The notes under the pieces: model-generated
Databases searched by the model: none
What the model saw: only the letters and a program-made list of their open reading frames with translations
Told to the model about the DNA's origin: nothing
Part shown: piece by piece, positions 36,284 through 46,815 of the stretch
Position numbering within the stretch: the stretch's first letter is position 1
Layout of the letters: the number at the start of each line of letters is the position of its first letter
Program-made: the position numbers and the translations under genes
Assembly: GCF_027922165.1 (NCBI RefSeq)
Contig: NZ_BSFD01000002.1
Location: 690,234-754,233, forward strand
Length of the DNA stretch: 64,000 bases
DNA from: Brevundimonas intermedia
Lineage (GTDB): Bacteria > Pseudomonadota > Alphaproteobacteria > Caulobacterales > Caulobacteraceae
Reading direction: 5' to 3'

Positions 36284-38803
36284 TCAGGCGGCCACAGGCC
36301 TCTTCATCCGTTCCGCCGAGGCCAGCGCCGCCGCCACGCCGTCCAGCAGCCCTAGCAGGGTGATCGGCTTGGACAAATGGCCGTCGGCGCCGGCGGCCCG
36401 TCCGGCCTCGACATGATCCGGCAGGGCGTTCGCCGTCAGCATGATGATCGGCGTGCGGTCCAGACCATTCTCGGCCTCAAGCGCGCGAATGGCGGCGGTG
36501 GCGGTCAGGCCGTCCATCACCGGCATCTGCATATCCATTAGGATCAGGTCGAAACCACCCCGGCTGGCCGCTTCCAAAGCCTGCCGCCCGTCCTCGACAA
36601 GGATCAGTTCGGTCGGCATGCCCGCCAGCATGATCTCGATGACTTTGCGGTTCGCCGGATGGTCGTCGGCCAGAAGAATGCGCGCGGGGAAGGCGACGTC
36701 GTCGAAATCACCCGTGTCGCACTGGCTTTGCACGACGGCTGCGGCCGTTTCGGTCTGCGGTTGAGCCAAGGGAAGTTCGAACCAGAACTCCGCCCCTTGC
36801 CCTGGCCGCCCTTGGCAATCCAGAACGCCGCCCATCAACTCGACCAGCTCTCTCGAAATGGCCAACCCCAGCCCGGTTCCGCCAAACCGGCGTGTAATCG
36901 AGCCGTCAGCCTGCTGAAAACGGTTGAATATGCGCGACTTCTGCTCGTCATCGAACCCACAGCCGGTGTCGCTGATGGTGAACCGCACACGATCATCCCC
37001 GGCGGGCACAGCCGTGACGGTGACGGCCCCTGCCTCAGTGAATTTCAGCGCATTGGAAATCAGGTTCGACAGCACTTGGCGCAGCCGGACCACGTCGCCC
37101 TCCACCGCCCGCTCGCCAAGAGGATCGACCTGGACGCTCAGCGCGACGCCCTTTTCATCAGCCCTCGGCCTGTACAGGGCTGCAGCCCCGCGCACGGTGT
37201 CGCCCAGATCGAAGATCGACCTTTCCAGCGCAATCTGCCCCGCCTCGATCTTGGCGGAATCCAGGATGTCGGAAAGCAGCCGTTCCAGCGTTACGCCAGA
37301 GGATTGGATCACCTCCACCATCTCTCGCTCGCGCGGCTCCAGACGGGCGCGCGTCAAGGCGTCCGCCATGGCCACCACGCCGTTCAGAGGGGTGCGGATC
37401 TCGTGGCTCATATTGGCCAGGAACTCGGACTTGGACCGGCTGGCGTCTTCCGCACGTCGACGCGCGACGCGTAGATCCTTGGCCTGGCTCCACATCCACA
37501 ACAGGGCGGCGCCCGCTGACAGGACGAAGATGACGCAGAAGGCGAGCAATATCCCCTGCAGCCGCGTGTTGGCCCGCGCTGTCTCCAGTTGGGCGCGACG
37601 CTCCATCAACTGCTGTTGCATGTCGCCGGTGACCTGACGGATGCCGCCGCTGAACCGACGAGCGTCTGCGACACGTTCCTGACGGGCGTGATCGCGGAGC
37701 TTGACGAAGGCCTCGGACGCCCGACCCTCGGCAAACAATATCTCGGCCTCCACATGGGTGATTTCCGACTGCCCCTCCTCCCGGAAGCGATCTACGGCGG
37801 CGCGGCGGCGGATTTGCTCCAGATCCCGGCGCGCGCCGGCGACCTGGCCGACCTTGGCGCGGGCTATGGCGCGGACCGGCAAGAGCTGCGCCGCCAGAAA
37901 GGACGCCTCCTCCAAGCCTTCTCCATAGGGCGCCAAACACTGGAGCACATCTTGCGGCGCATCGGCGGCCTCGGCCGCCATGGCGCATAGCCGGGCGTCA
38001 TAGACAGCAAGACTGGGAATGCCCGCGCGCAAGGTCAGCCGATGATGGGCCTGATACAGACGCTCTGCCTGCTCAGCATCGCCCAACTGGGCCGAAAGCC
38101 GCGAGAGATTGTAGATGGCGTCGAAGTCGGGTCGTGGATAGTCCGGATTGGCGAGGTCGATCTCGAACTGACCGAAGGCGGCCGTGGCCCCGTCGATGTC
38201 GTTCAACTTCATCAAGCCCATGCCCGTCATTTCCCAAAGACCGGCCCGAGCGACCCGTGCATACGGAGCCTTGTCTGGAATGAGGGAGTCGGCGTCCGCC
38301 AGCAGCTTCAATCCCTCGCCGATCTGGTCGCGGTCCATTAGGGCCAAGGCCCAGATGCGGATCGCGTGGACGCGGGCGAACCAGTCCGGCTCCATCGCTG
38401 CCAGCCGTCGCATTTCATCGGCGGCGGCGGTTTCGCCTTCATCATAGCGCAGCGTCAGGCCATTCAACTGGGCGATCCGGACGTAGCGTTGGTCCCGCTG
38501 ATGGCGCGCGGCGGCCGCCAGTCGGTCGTTCCACATCTCCGCCCTGTCGAACTCGCCCTGGTTCAGGAAAATCCAGGCCACATGATAGAGCCGCTGCAGA
38601 CCTTCGCGGTCGTTGCGCCTCATCGCGTCGTGCCCGAAGGCTTCCAGCGCTGCGAAATTAGTGGCGCCGGCCCGTCGCTCGACCGCCTGGGCCAGCTCAA
38701 GAGGCGAGCGCGCCCCGCTGTTCTGCTGGGCGGACGCGTCATCGACGACGACAAGGCCCCAAAGGAAGCAAACGAGGGTTACAAGAACGGGTAATCTGAA
38801 CAT
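36284..38803 (-). CDS. Hybrid sensor histidine kinase with periplasmic TPR-like sensor
   Basis: 839 residues. A signal-anchor (about 1-26) is followed by about 370 residues of paired helices resembling TPR repeats in the presumed periplasm, a membrane helix (about 412-432), HisKA with His467 (NMSHEIRTPLNGV), an HATPase domain (NLISNALKFTEAG, DTGCGFDDE, FGGTGLGLAISRELVELMGG) and a C-terminal receiver (about 715-830, Asp in DLILMDMQMPVMDG). There is no DNA-binding domain, so it should relay to another protein. The ATG at 38803 is chosen because it begins the hydrophobic anchor; the longer frame overlaps rpsT on the other strand. It converges with dctD (3-base gap). Confidence 0.9.
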   Translation of the reverse strand: MFRLPVLVTLVCFLWGLVVVDDASAQQNSGARSPLELAQAVERRAGATNFAALEAFGHDAMRRNDREGLQRLYHVAWIFLNQGEFDRAEMWNDRLAAAARHQRDQRYVRIAQLNGLTLRYDEGETAAADEMRRLAAMEPDWFARVHAIRIWALALMDRDQIGEGLKLLADADSLIPDKAPYARVARAGLWEMTGMGLMKLNDIDGATAAFGQFEIDLANPDYPRPDFDAIYNLSRLSAQLGDAEQAERLYQAHHRLTLRAGIPSLAVYDARLCAMAAEAADAPQDVLQCLAPYGEGLEEASFLAAQLLPVRAIARAKVGQVAGARRDLEQIRRRAAVDRFREEGQSEITHVEAEILFAEGRASEAFVKLRDHARQERVADARRFSGGIRQVTGDMQQQLMERRAQLETARANTRLQGILLAFCVIFVLSAGAALLWMWSQAKDLRVARRRAEDASRSKSEFLANMSHEIRTPLNGVVAMADALTRARLEPREREMVEVIQSSGVTLERLLSDILDSAKIEAGQIALERSIFDLGDTVRGAAALYRPRADEKGVALSVQVDPLGERAVEGDVVRLRQVLSNLISNALKFTEAGAVTVTAVPAGDDRVRFTISDTGCGFDDEQKSRIFNRFQQADGSITRRFGGTGLGLAISRELVELMGGVLDCQGRPGQGAEFWFELPLAQPQTETAAAVVQSQCDTGDFDDVAFPARILLADDHPANRKVIEIMLAGMPTELILVEDGRQALEAASRGGFDLILMDMQMPVMDGLTATAAIRALEAENGLDRTPIIMLTANALPDHVEAGRAAGADGHLSKPITLLGLLDGVAAALASAERMKRPVAA

Positions 38804-38999
38804 GCGGCTTCCGATTTGAACGGATATTGGCCGACATTTCGTTGAATAAGCTTTATCGGCCTCGTCCAAACGACGCTTGAGGGTGCGGAAATCAGAGTCC
38901 GCGTTGACCGCCTCCGGGCTTTCGGCTATAGGCCCGCCCTCTTGAGATTTCCGCGCCGTGGACGTGTGCTCCGCGGCGTTTTCCGTTCGAAGGTTTGAA

Positions 39000-39269
39000 A
39001 TGGCTAACAACCCCGGCGCCCGCAAGGCGATCCGCAAGATCGAAGCGCGGACCGAAGTGAACAAGGCGCGTCGTTCGCGCGTCCGCACCTATCTGCGCAA
39101 GTTCCAGGAAGCCCTGGCCGGCGGCGACGCCGCCGTCGCCAAGACCGCCTTCGTGGAAGCCCAGTCCGAGCTGATGCGCGCCGTCTCCAAGGGCGTCGTT
39201 CACAAGAACACCGGGTCGCGCAAGGTCTCGCGTCTGGCCGCCCAGCTGAAGAAGCTGTCGGCCGCCTAA
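39000..39269 (+). CDS. rpsT: 30S ribosomal protein S20
   Basis: 89 residues, basic and helical throughout. It starts [26 protein letters not shown] and carries the conserved [20 protein letters not shown]20 binds the 5' domain of 16S rRNA. The ATG at 39000 gives the standard N-terminus. It lies just upstream of dnaA, as in Caulobacter, separated by a strong terminator and a 457-base regulatory gap. Confidence 0.97.
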   Translation: MANNPGARKAIRKIEARTEVNKARRSRVRTYLRKFQEALAGGDAAVAKTAFVEAQSELMRAVSKGVVHKNTGSRKVSRLAAQLKKLSAA

Positions 39270-39338
39270 ATCCCTTCAGGGATTCCCAGCGTACGGAGCG
39301 GCTGTCGTCGTTCCGTTACGACATTAGTTCGCGTTTTC

Positions 39339-39370
39339 AACGGCGAAGGAGCATCTGCTCCTTCGCCGTT
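39339..39370 (+). terminator. Intrinsic terminator after rpsT
   Basis: A perfect 15-base stem (AACGGCGAAGGAGCA with TGCTCCTTCGCCGTT) and a two-base gap, followed by TTG. It lies about 70 bases past the rpsT stop and isolates dnaA from rpsT transcription. Confidence 0.88.
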
Positions 39371-39408
39371 TTGCGTTTGGCTATTAACTCTCTTTACGCA
39401 CGAATACG

Positions 39409-39713
39409 GACTCCACACGCCCGAAACAGGGAATTTCCCAAGCAGGATTAGCGTTTGACGGAGTCAAACAATTTAACTGCGAATCGACCAACGAATCAGC
39501 GTTGACCGGACCGGCGTGCGGCGTAAGTTTTGGCCTCTAACGCACTTCCATCCCAACACGGATGAAGACGGCGCGGGACGATAGTTTCGCGTTGGCGGGA
39601 GATGTCTGTCCAGGAGCTCGGCCCCGCCCGAAAAGCATCGCTTTTCGGGGCAGGAGAAGTCGTCCCTGAACCGTCGCCCTGAGGTGCTGAAGGTCGGAAC
39701 AGTTTTTTGAATC
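39409..39713. promoter_or_regulatory. Cluster of five GANTC (CcrM) sites before dnaA
   Basis: GANTC occurs at 39409, 39461, 39481, 39493 and 39709; four lie within 89 bases. In Caulobacter, CcrM methylation of GANTC in the dnaA promoter ties its transcription to replication. The same mechanism is inferred here. Confidence 0.6.
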
Positions 39714-39726
39714 GGGTGGCGGAATT

Positions 39727-41187
39727 ATGGTTGGGGGTGCGACGGCGGCAGTGAGCGGCGTGAACGGATCGAACATGACCGACCCGGATCGCATTTGGAA
39801 CGAGGCCTCTGTGCGTCTGCGGGCCGAAATCGGCGACGGCCCCTTCTCGTCCTATATCGCGCCCTCCGCCGTGCGGATGGATTCCGCCGGACAGCTGATC
39901 CTGGTGACCCCGACCGCCTATGCCCGTGACTGGGTGCGCAAGAACGCCCTGCGCCGCATGAACGAACTGTGGCTGGGGCTGGACGGCCTGAACCGTCGCC
40001 TGGACGTTCGCTGCCGCGCGGAAGTGGGATCAGCGCCCCCAGCGTCGGCCGTAATCACCGGCAATGTCCTTGACGCCACACCGCGTCTGGCGGCCCTCGC
40101 CACGCCGACCGTCGCCCCTATCGCCGACGGGGCCCGCGCCGTCCGCGCCGCCGGTCTCCAGGACCGCCTGACCTTCGACAGCTTCGTCGAAGGCCAAGGC
40201 AACGCCTTCGCCCTGGCCATCGCCAAACAGGTCGCCAGCTGGGCCGACGGTCATTTCAACCCGGTCTTCTTCTGCGGCCCCTACGGCTACGGCAAGACCC
40301 ATCTGCTGAACGCCATCGCCTGGGAGGCCCAGCGCCTGCGGCCCGAGGCCAAGGTCGTCTATCTGACCGCCGAACGCTTCCTGTCCACCTTCGTCAAGGC
40401 GATGCAGGACCGTTCGACCGCCGCCTTCAAGGAAAGCCTGCGCTCGGCCGACATGCTGCTGCTGGACGACGTCCAGTTCGTTGGCGGCAAGACCTCGACC
40501 CAGGAAGAACTGCTGTCGACCCTGACCGCCCTGATCGAGGACGGCAAACGGATCGTCTTCTCGGCCGACCGCGCGCCCATGGCCCTGACCGAGGTCGAGC
40601 CGCGTCTGCGCAGCCATCTGGCCGCCGGCCTGACCTGCCCGGTCGAGGCGGGCGACCGCGAGCTGAAAATCGCCGTGGCTCAGAACCGTCTGAAGGCCCT
40701 GTCGGCGCTCGGCGTCGTCCAGGGCGAGGCCAATCCCGAGGTTCTGGCCCAACTGGTCGATCGTACCCCCGGTTCGATGCGTGAACTGGAAGGCGCCGTG
40801 AACACCCTGGCCGCCGCCGCCGGATCGCGCCTGTCCACCGTCTCGGTCGATGAGGCCTCCAGCCTGCTGGGCGCGGCCCTGCGCGGCGGACCGGAACGTC
40901 GCATCACGGTCGATGAAATCCAGAAGACGGTCGCCGACCACTTCAACCTGAAACAGGCCGACCTGCTCAGCGAGCGCCGCACTCGTTCGGTGGCCCGCCC
41001 GCGCCAGATGGCCATGTATCTGTGCAAGCAGCACACCACCCGCTCCTATCCCGACATCGGCCGCCGCTTCGGCGGGCGCGATCACACCACCGTCCTGCAC
41101 GGCGTGCGCAAGATCGAGGAGCTGATGGGCCAGGACGACCAGATCGCCCGCGACGTCGAGGCACTGACCCGCAAGCTGCGAGGCTGA
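39727..41187 (+). CDS. dnaA: Chromosomal replication initiator DnaA with divergent AAA+ motifs
   Basis: 486 residues. The short N-terminal domain (WNEASVRLRAEIGDGPFSSYIAPSAV) is DnaA-like. The AAA+ domain has Walker A GPYGYGKTHLL and Walker B LLLDDVQFV; the C-terminal domain has the DnaA-box signature GGRDHTTVLHGVRKIEEL. Two features are unusual. Walker A has Tyr where most DnaAs have Leu or Val. Box VII reads RLRSHLAAGL where the usual form is RLxSRFxWGL, so the position of the arginine finger is His (codon at 40615-40617). The sensor-2 Arg (MRELEG) is kept. The ATG at 39727 has GGCGGAATT upstream; an ATG at 39775 is an alternative. The dnaN gene follows after a palindromic element. Confidence 0.95.
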   Translation: MVGGATAAVSGVNGSNMTDPDRIWNEASVRLRAEIGDGPFSSYIAPSAVRMDSAGQLILVTPTAYARDWVRKNALRRMNELWLGLDGLNRRLDVRCRAEVGSAPPASAVITGNVLDATPRLAALATPTVAPIADGARAVRAAGLQDRLTFDSFVEGQGNAFALAIAKQVASWADGHFNPVFFCGPYGYGKTHLLNAIAWEAQRLRPEAKVVYLTAERFLSTFVKAMQDRSTAAFKESLRSADMLLLDDVQFVGGKTSTQEELLSTLTALIEDGKRIVFSADRAPMALTEVEPRLRSHLAAGLTCPVEAGDRELKIAVAQNRLKALSALGVVQGEANPEVLAQLVDRTPGSMRELEGAVNTLAAAAGSRLSTVSVDEASSLLGAALRGGPERRITVDEIQKTVADHFNLKQADLLSERRTRSVARPRQMAMYLCKQHTTRSYPDIGRRFGGRDHTTVLHGVRKIEELMGQDDQIARDVEALTRKLRG

Positions 41188-41191
41188 TGAA

Positions 41192-41329
41192 TCTCCCTCC
41201 CCTTCATGGGGAGGGATGATCGCGTAGCGATCCGGGTGGGGCCGAAAGGGTGCGAACCCGAGCGATTGCACACTTCCCCACCCCGGCTTCGCTTTGCTTC
41301 GCCGCCCCTCCCCATGAAGGGGAGGGAGA
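41192..41329. repeat. Palindromic intergenic element between dnaA and dnaN
   Basis: A 138-base element with 24-base outer inverted repeats (41192-41215 and 41306-41329, core CCCTCCCCTTCATGGGGAGG). Each arm is itself a hairpin. Inner arms CCGGGTGGGG (41232-41241) and CCCCACCCCGG (41276-41286) also pair. No coding frame. The sequence differs from the other three elements in this window. Confidence 0.85.
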
Positions 41330-41447
41330 AACAGAAATCTGTGAACGGCTTCCGTCGCCTTCCTTGCTCCTTGCGCCCAATCCGCTAGTGTCCAAGGCCC
41401 TCAATCGCGACGCTCCAGCCTGAGTCGCCGCATCCGGGCGAGACGAC

Positions 41448-42566
41448 ATGCAACTGACCATCGAACGATCCGCGCTCCTTAAGGCCCTGGGCCATGTGCA
41501 GAGCGTGGTCGAACGTCGAAACACCATCCCGATCCTGTCCAACGTCCTGCTCAGTGCGGGCCGGGACCGGCTGGCCTTCGCCGCCACCGACCTGGACATG
41601 GAGATGGTGGACGAGGCCGAGGCGACGGTGAACGTCGAGGGCCAGATCACCGCCCCGGCCCACACCCTGTACGAAATCGTGCGCAAGCTGCCGGAAGGCG
41701 CCGAGGTGTCGCTGCTCTACTCAGGCGACGATCCCCGTCTGGTGGTTTCGGCCGGCCGGTCGCGCTTCAACCTGCCGGTTCTGCCGGCCGGCGACTTCCC
41801 CGTCATGTCCACCGACAGCGCCGGCGCCTCCTACGTCATGCCCAAGGAAGACCTGGCGCGCCTGATCGACAAGACCCGGTTCGCCGTCTCGACCGAAGAG
41901 ACCCGCTATTATCTCAACGGCCTGTACCTGCACACGGTCGCCGAGGCCGGCGTGCCCCTGCTGCGCGCCGTGGCCACCGACGGCCACCGCCTGGCCCTGG
42001 CCGAGACCCCTGCGCCCGAGGGCGCGGCCGGCGGTCCCGGCGTCATCGTGCCGCGCAAGACCATTGATCAGGTCCGCCGTCTGCTGGACGACGCCGGCGG
42101 CCCGGTCGAGATCACCGTCTCGGCCCAGAAGATCCGCTTCCAGATGGGCGAGGCGTCCCTGACGTCCAAGGTCATCGACGGCGCCTTCCCCGACTATCTG
42201 CGCGTCATTCCCAAGGGCAATGACAAACAGGCCGACATCGACAACGCCCTGTTCGCCAAGGCCGTCGACCGCGTCGCCACCATCTCGGCTGAAAAGAGCC
42301 GTTCGGTGAAACTGGCCTTCGACAACGACCGGGTGAAGCTGACCGTGCGCAACATGGAAGCCGGTCAGGCCGAGGAAGAGGTCGAGATCGGCTATTCCGA
42401 CGAACCGTTCGAGATCGGCTTCAACGCCCGATACCTGCTGGACGTCGCCGGCCAGATCACCGGCGAAAACGCCGCCTTCCGCTTCGCCGACCCGGCTTCG
42501 CCGACGCTCGTGCTCGATCCGGGCGATCCGGGCGTTCAGTACGTGCTGATGCCTCTGCGGGTGTAG
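41448..42566 (+). CDS. dnaN: DNA polymerase III beta subunit (sliding clamp)
   Basis: 372 residues, standard length. Three repeated clamp domains. MQLTIERSALLKALGHVQSVVERRNTIPILSNVLL opens the protein, and it closes with YVLMPLRV, the family ending. The clamp holds polymerase III on DNA and is contacted by Hda/HdaA to inactivate DnaA. The ATG is preceded by GGGCGAGACG. It is separated from dnaA by about 260 bases including a palindromic element, so it probably has its own promoter. Confidence 0.97.
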   Translation: MQLTIERSALLKALGHVQSVVERRNTIPILSNVLLSAGRDRLAFAATDLDMEMVDEAEATVNVEGQITAPAHTLYEIVRKLPEGAEVSLLYSGDDPRLVVSAGRSRFNLPVLPAGDFPVMSTDSAGASYVMPKEDLARLIDKTRFAVSTEETRYYLNGLYLHTVAEAGVPLLRAVATDGHRLALAETPAPEGAAGGPGVIVPRKTIDQVRRLLDDAGGPVEITVSAQKIRFQMGEASLTSKVIDGAFPDYLRVIPKGNDKQADIDNALFAKAVDRVATISAEKSRSVKLAFDNDRVKLTVRNMEAGQAEEEVEIGYSDEPFEIGFNARYLLDVAGQITGENAAFRFADPASPTLVLDPGDPGVQYVLMPLRV

Positions 42567-42577
42567 GCAAGAGATTT

Positions 42578-42608
42578 CCGCTCATCCCGGCGAAAGCCGG
42601 GACCCAGT
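42578..42608. repeat. Left 31-base inverted repeat around the GIY-YIG gene
   Basis: Core CATCCCGGCGAAAGCCGGGA: CCCGGC-GAAA-GCCGGG is a hairpin within the arm. The exact reverse complement occurs at 42940-42970. Its sequence resembles the outer arms of the element at 1802-1975. Confidence 0.92.
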
Positions 42609-42633
42609 TCTTCGTTCGTACCGGAGGCTGGCC

Positions 42634-42921
42634 TTGGCGTTCTTCACCTACATCATCGCCAGCCGCCGAAACGGAACAGTTTACACTGGATCGACCGACG
42701 ATCTGATCAAGCGAGTGGTCGAACACCGCGACAAGCTGCGTCCCGGCTTCACGCGCAGATATGGCGTCGCGCTCCTGGTCTGGTACGAGGTTCACGAGAC
42801 GCGTCATACGGCCTTCGTGCGGGAACGGCAGATCAAGGAATGGAAGCGGGTCTGGAAGCTGGAACTGATCGAGCGCAAGAACCCGGCATGGGCGGATCTG
42901 TTTCCAACATTGCTCGGTTAG
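42634..42921 (+). CDS. Single-domain GIY-YIG nuclease (mobile-element-like)
   Basis: 95 residues. Motifs run FFTYIIASRRNGTVYTGSTDDLIKRVVEH: the GIY-like and YIG-like strands (TYI and YTG) and the conserved Arg of the catalytic core (LIKRV). The Glu for metal binding lies in RERQIKEWKR. This short UvrC/URI-like form is widespread in alphaproteobacteria and usually has no known substrate. The start is TTG at 42634 with CCGGAGGCTGGCC upstream. It sits between dnaN and recF inside perfect 31-base inverted repeats, which gives the unit the look of a small mobile element whose nuclease may act on its own arms. Confidence 0.88.
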   Translation: MAFFTYIIASRRNGTVYTGSTDDLIKRVVEHRDKLRPGFTRRYGVALLVWYEVHETRHTAFVRERQIKEWKRVWKLELIERKNPAWADLFPTLLG

Positions 42922-42939
42922 ATCGTGCCGAGCGAAAGG

Positions 42940-42970
42940 ACTGGGTCCCGGCTTTCGCCGGGATGAGCGG
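42940..42970. repeat. Right 31-base inverted repeat around the GIY-YIG gene
   Basis: Exact reverse complement of 42578-42608. It ends 5 bases before the recF start codon, so part of the arm (GGGATGAGCGG) serves as the recF ribosome-binding region. Confidence 0.92.
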
Positions 42971-42975
42971 ATAGA

Positions 42976-44112
42976 TTGAGCCTGATTTCCCTCACCCTCA
43001 CCGACTTCCGCTCCTACGCGAGCGCACGGCTGGAGCTCGCCTCCGGCCCCGTAGTGCTTCACGGCCCAAACGGGGCGGGAAAGACCAATCTGCTGGAGGC
43101 CGTCAGCCTTCTGACCCCCGGCAAGGGGCTGCGGAGCGCGACCGCCGCCGAGATGGGTCGGCGCGAGCCCGGCGAGGCGGTAGGCCGCGCCTGGGCCGTC
43201 ATGGTCGAACTGGACGACGAGACGCGGCTGGGCACCGGCGTCCAGACGGCGGGCGCGGCGCGGCGCATCGTCCGCATCGACGGCGAGACGGCCCAGCCGG
43301 GTCGGCTGCTGGACTATCTACGGCCCGTCTGGGCGACGCCCGAGCAGGACCGGCTGTTCTCCGACGCCCGGGCCGAGCGGCTGAAATTCTTCGACCGTCT
43401 GGTCTTCGCCGCCGATCCCGATCACGCCGCCGCCGTCTCCGCCTATGAGAAGGCCCTGCGCGAGCGGCTGCGATTGCTAAACGACGCACAGGACGGACGC
43501 GAGGCCGACCCCGTCTGGCTGGACGCCCTGGAGGCCCGGCTGGGCGAAGCCGGCGCCCGCGCCGCCCTGGCCCGCGTCGCGGCCCTGCACGCGCTCCAGG
43601 CCGCCATCGACGCCCGCAGCGACCGCCCCTTCCCCCAGGCCGACCTGGGTCTGGACGGTCCCGCCGAACAGATGGCCGAGGACGGCGCGGAAGAAGACGA
43701 GATCGCCGCCGCGATCCGCGAAGGCCTGGCCAAGGCGCGCGCCCGCGACGGCGCCGCCGGCCGCTCCCTGTTCGGCCCGCACCGCACCGACCTGACCGCC
43801 CTTCACCGCGAGAAGAACCGCCCGGCCGCAGAGGGGTCGTCCGGCGAGCAGAAGGCCCTGGTCCTGAACCTGATCCTGGCCCAGATCAGCCGCCTGTCGC
43901 ACCATGACGCCGCCGGGGCCGCCCGCCCCGTCCTGCTGCTGGACGAGGCCCCCGCCCACCTGGACGAAGCCCGTCGCGCCGCCCTGTTCGACGAGATCGT
44001 CGCCCTGAACCTCCAGGCCTTCATGACCGGCACCGAACGCGGCCTGTTCGCCGGCCTGGACGGCCGCGCCCAGTTCGTCCGCGTCGCCGGCGGGGCGCTG
44101 GAGAGCGACTAG
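42976..44112 (+). CDS. recF: DNA replication and repair protein RecF
   Basis: 378 residues. An SMC-like ATPase that loads RecA at gaps with RecO and RecR. Walker A is GPNGAGKTN (about 30-38), the signature motif is [10 protein letters not shown], and Walker B is [15 protein letters not shown]. The start is TTG at 42976, directly at the conserved N-terminus ([19 protein letters not shown]). The inverted repeat of the upstream GIY-YIG unit runs right up to the start codon. gyrB follows after 144 bases. Confidence 0.95.
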   Translation: MSLISLTLTDFRSYASARLELASGPVVLHGPNGAGKTNLLEAVSLLTPGKGLRSATAAEMGRREPGEAVGRAWAVMVELDDETRLGTGVQTAGAARRIVRIDGETAQPGRLLDYLRPVWATPEQDRLFSDARAERLKFFDRLVFAADPDHAAAVSAYEKALRERLRLLNDAQDGREADPVWLDALEARLGEAGARAALARVAALHALQAAIDARSDRPFPQADLGLDGPAEQMAEDGAEEDEIAAAIREGLAKARARDGAAGRSLFGPHRTDLTALHREKNRPAAEGSSGEQKALVLNLILAQISRLSHHDAAGAARPVLLLDEAPAHLDEARRAALFDEIVALNLQAFMTGTERGLFAGLDGRAQFVRVAGGALESD

Positions 44113-46683
<2,571 letters not shown>

Positions 46684-46695
46684 ACCCGAGATGGA

Positions 46696-46730
46696 CAGGC
46701 GGCGAGGTCGACTGGCCTTCCTGCCGCCTG
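46696..46730. terminator. Possible terminator hairpin after gyrB
   Basis: CAGGCGGC (46696-46703) pairs with GCCGCCTG (46723-46730) across a 19-base loop. There is no U-run, so the call is weak. Confidence 0.35.
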
Positions 46731-46815
46731 ACGTCAACGCTCGAGTATAGACGGCATGCTTGCGTCGTAGTCTGATGACGACAAGCGACGGGGCGTCGCG
46801 GGGGGCTCGACGAGG

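Larger units (their letters stand above)
39270..39726. other. rpsT-dnaA intergenic region
   Basis: 457 bases with a terminator (39339-39370) and five GANTC sites. I find no perfect DnaA box (TTATCCACA) and no full CtrA box (TTAA-N7-TTAA); one TTAA half-site is near 39384. It should contain the dnaA promoter. No small gene is supported in it. Confidence 0.5.

Noticed and set aside
39384..39400. Possible CtrA box (TTAA-N7-TTAA) before dnaA
   Set aside because: Only the first half-site is present; the second reads TACG.
39270..39726. Replication origin in the rpsT-dnaA gap
   Set aside because: No DnaA boxes or AT-rich unwinding element are seen. In Caulobacter the origin lies a little away from dnaA, so it may be outside this gap.
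46684..46815. Possible small gene between gyrB and the next kinase
   Set aside because: The gap is 132 bases with no supported frame.
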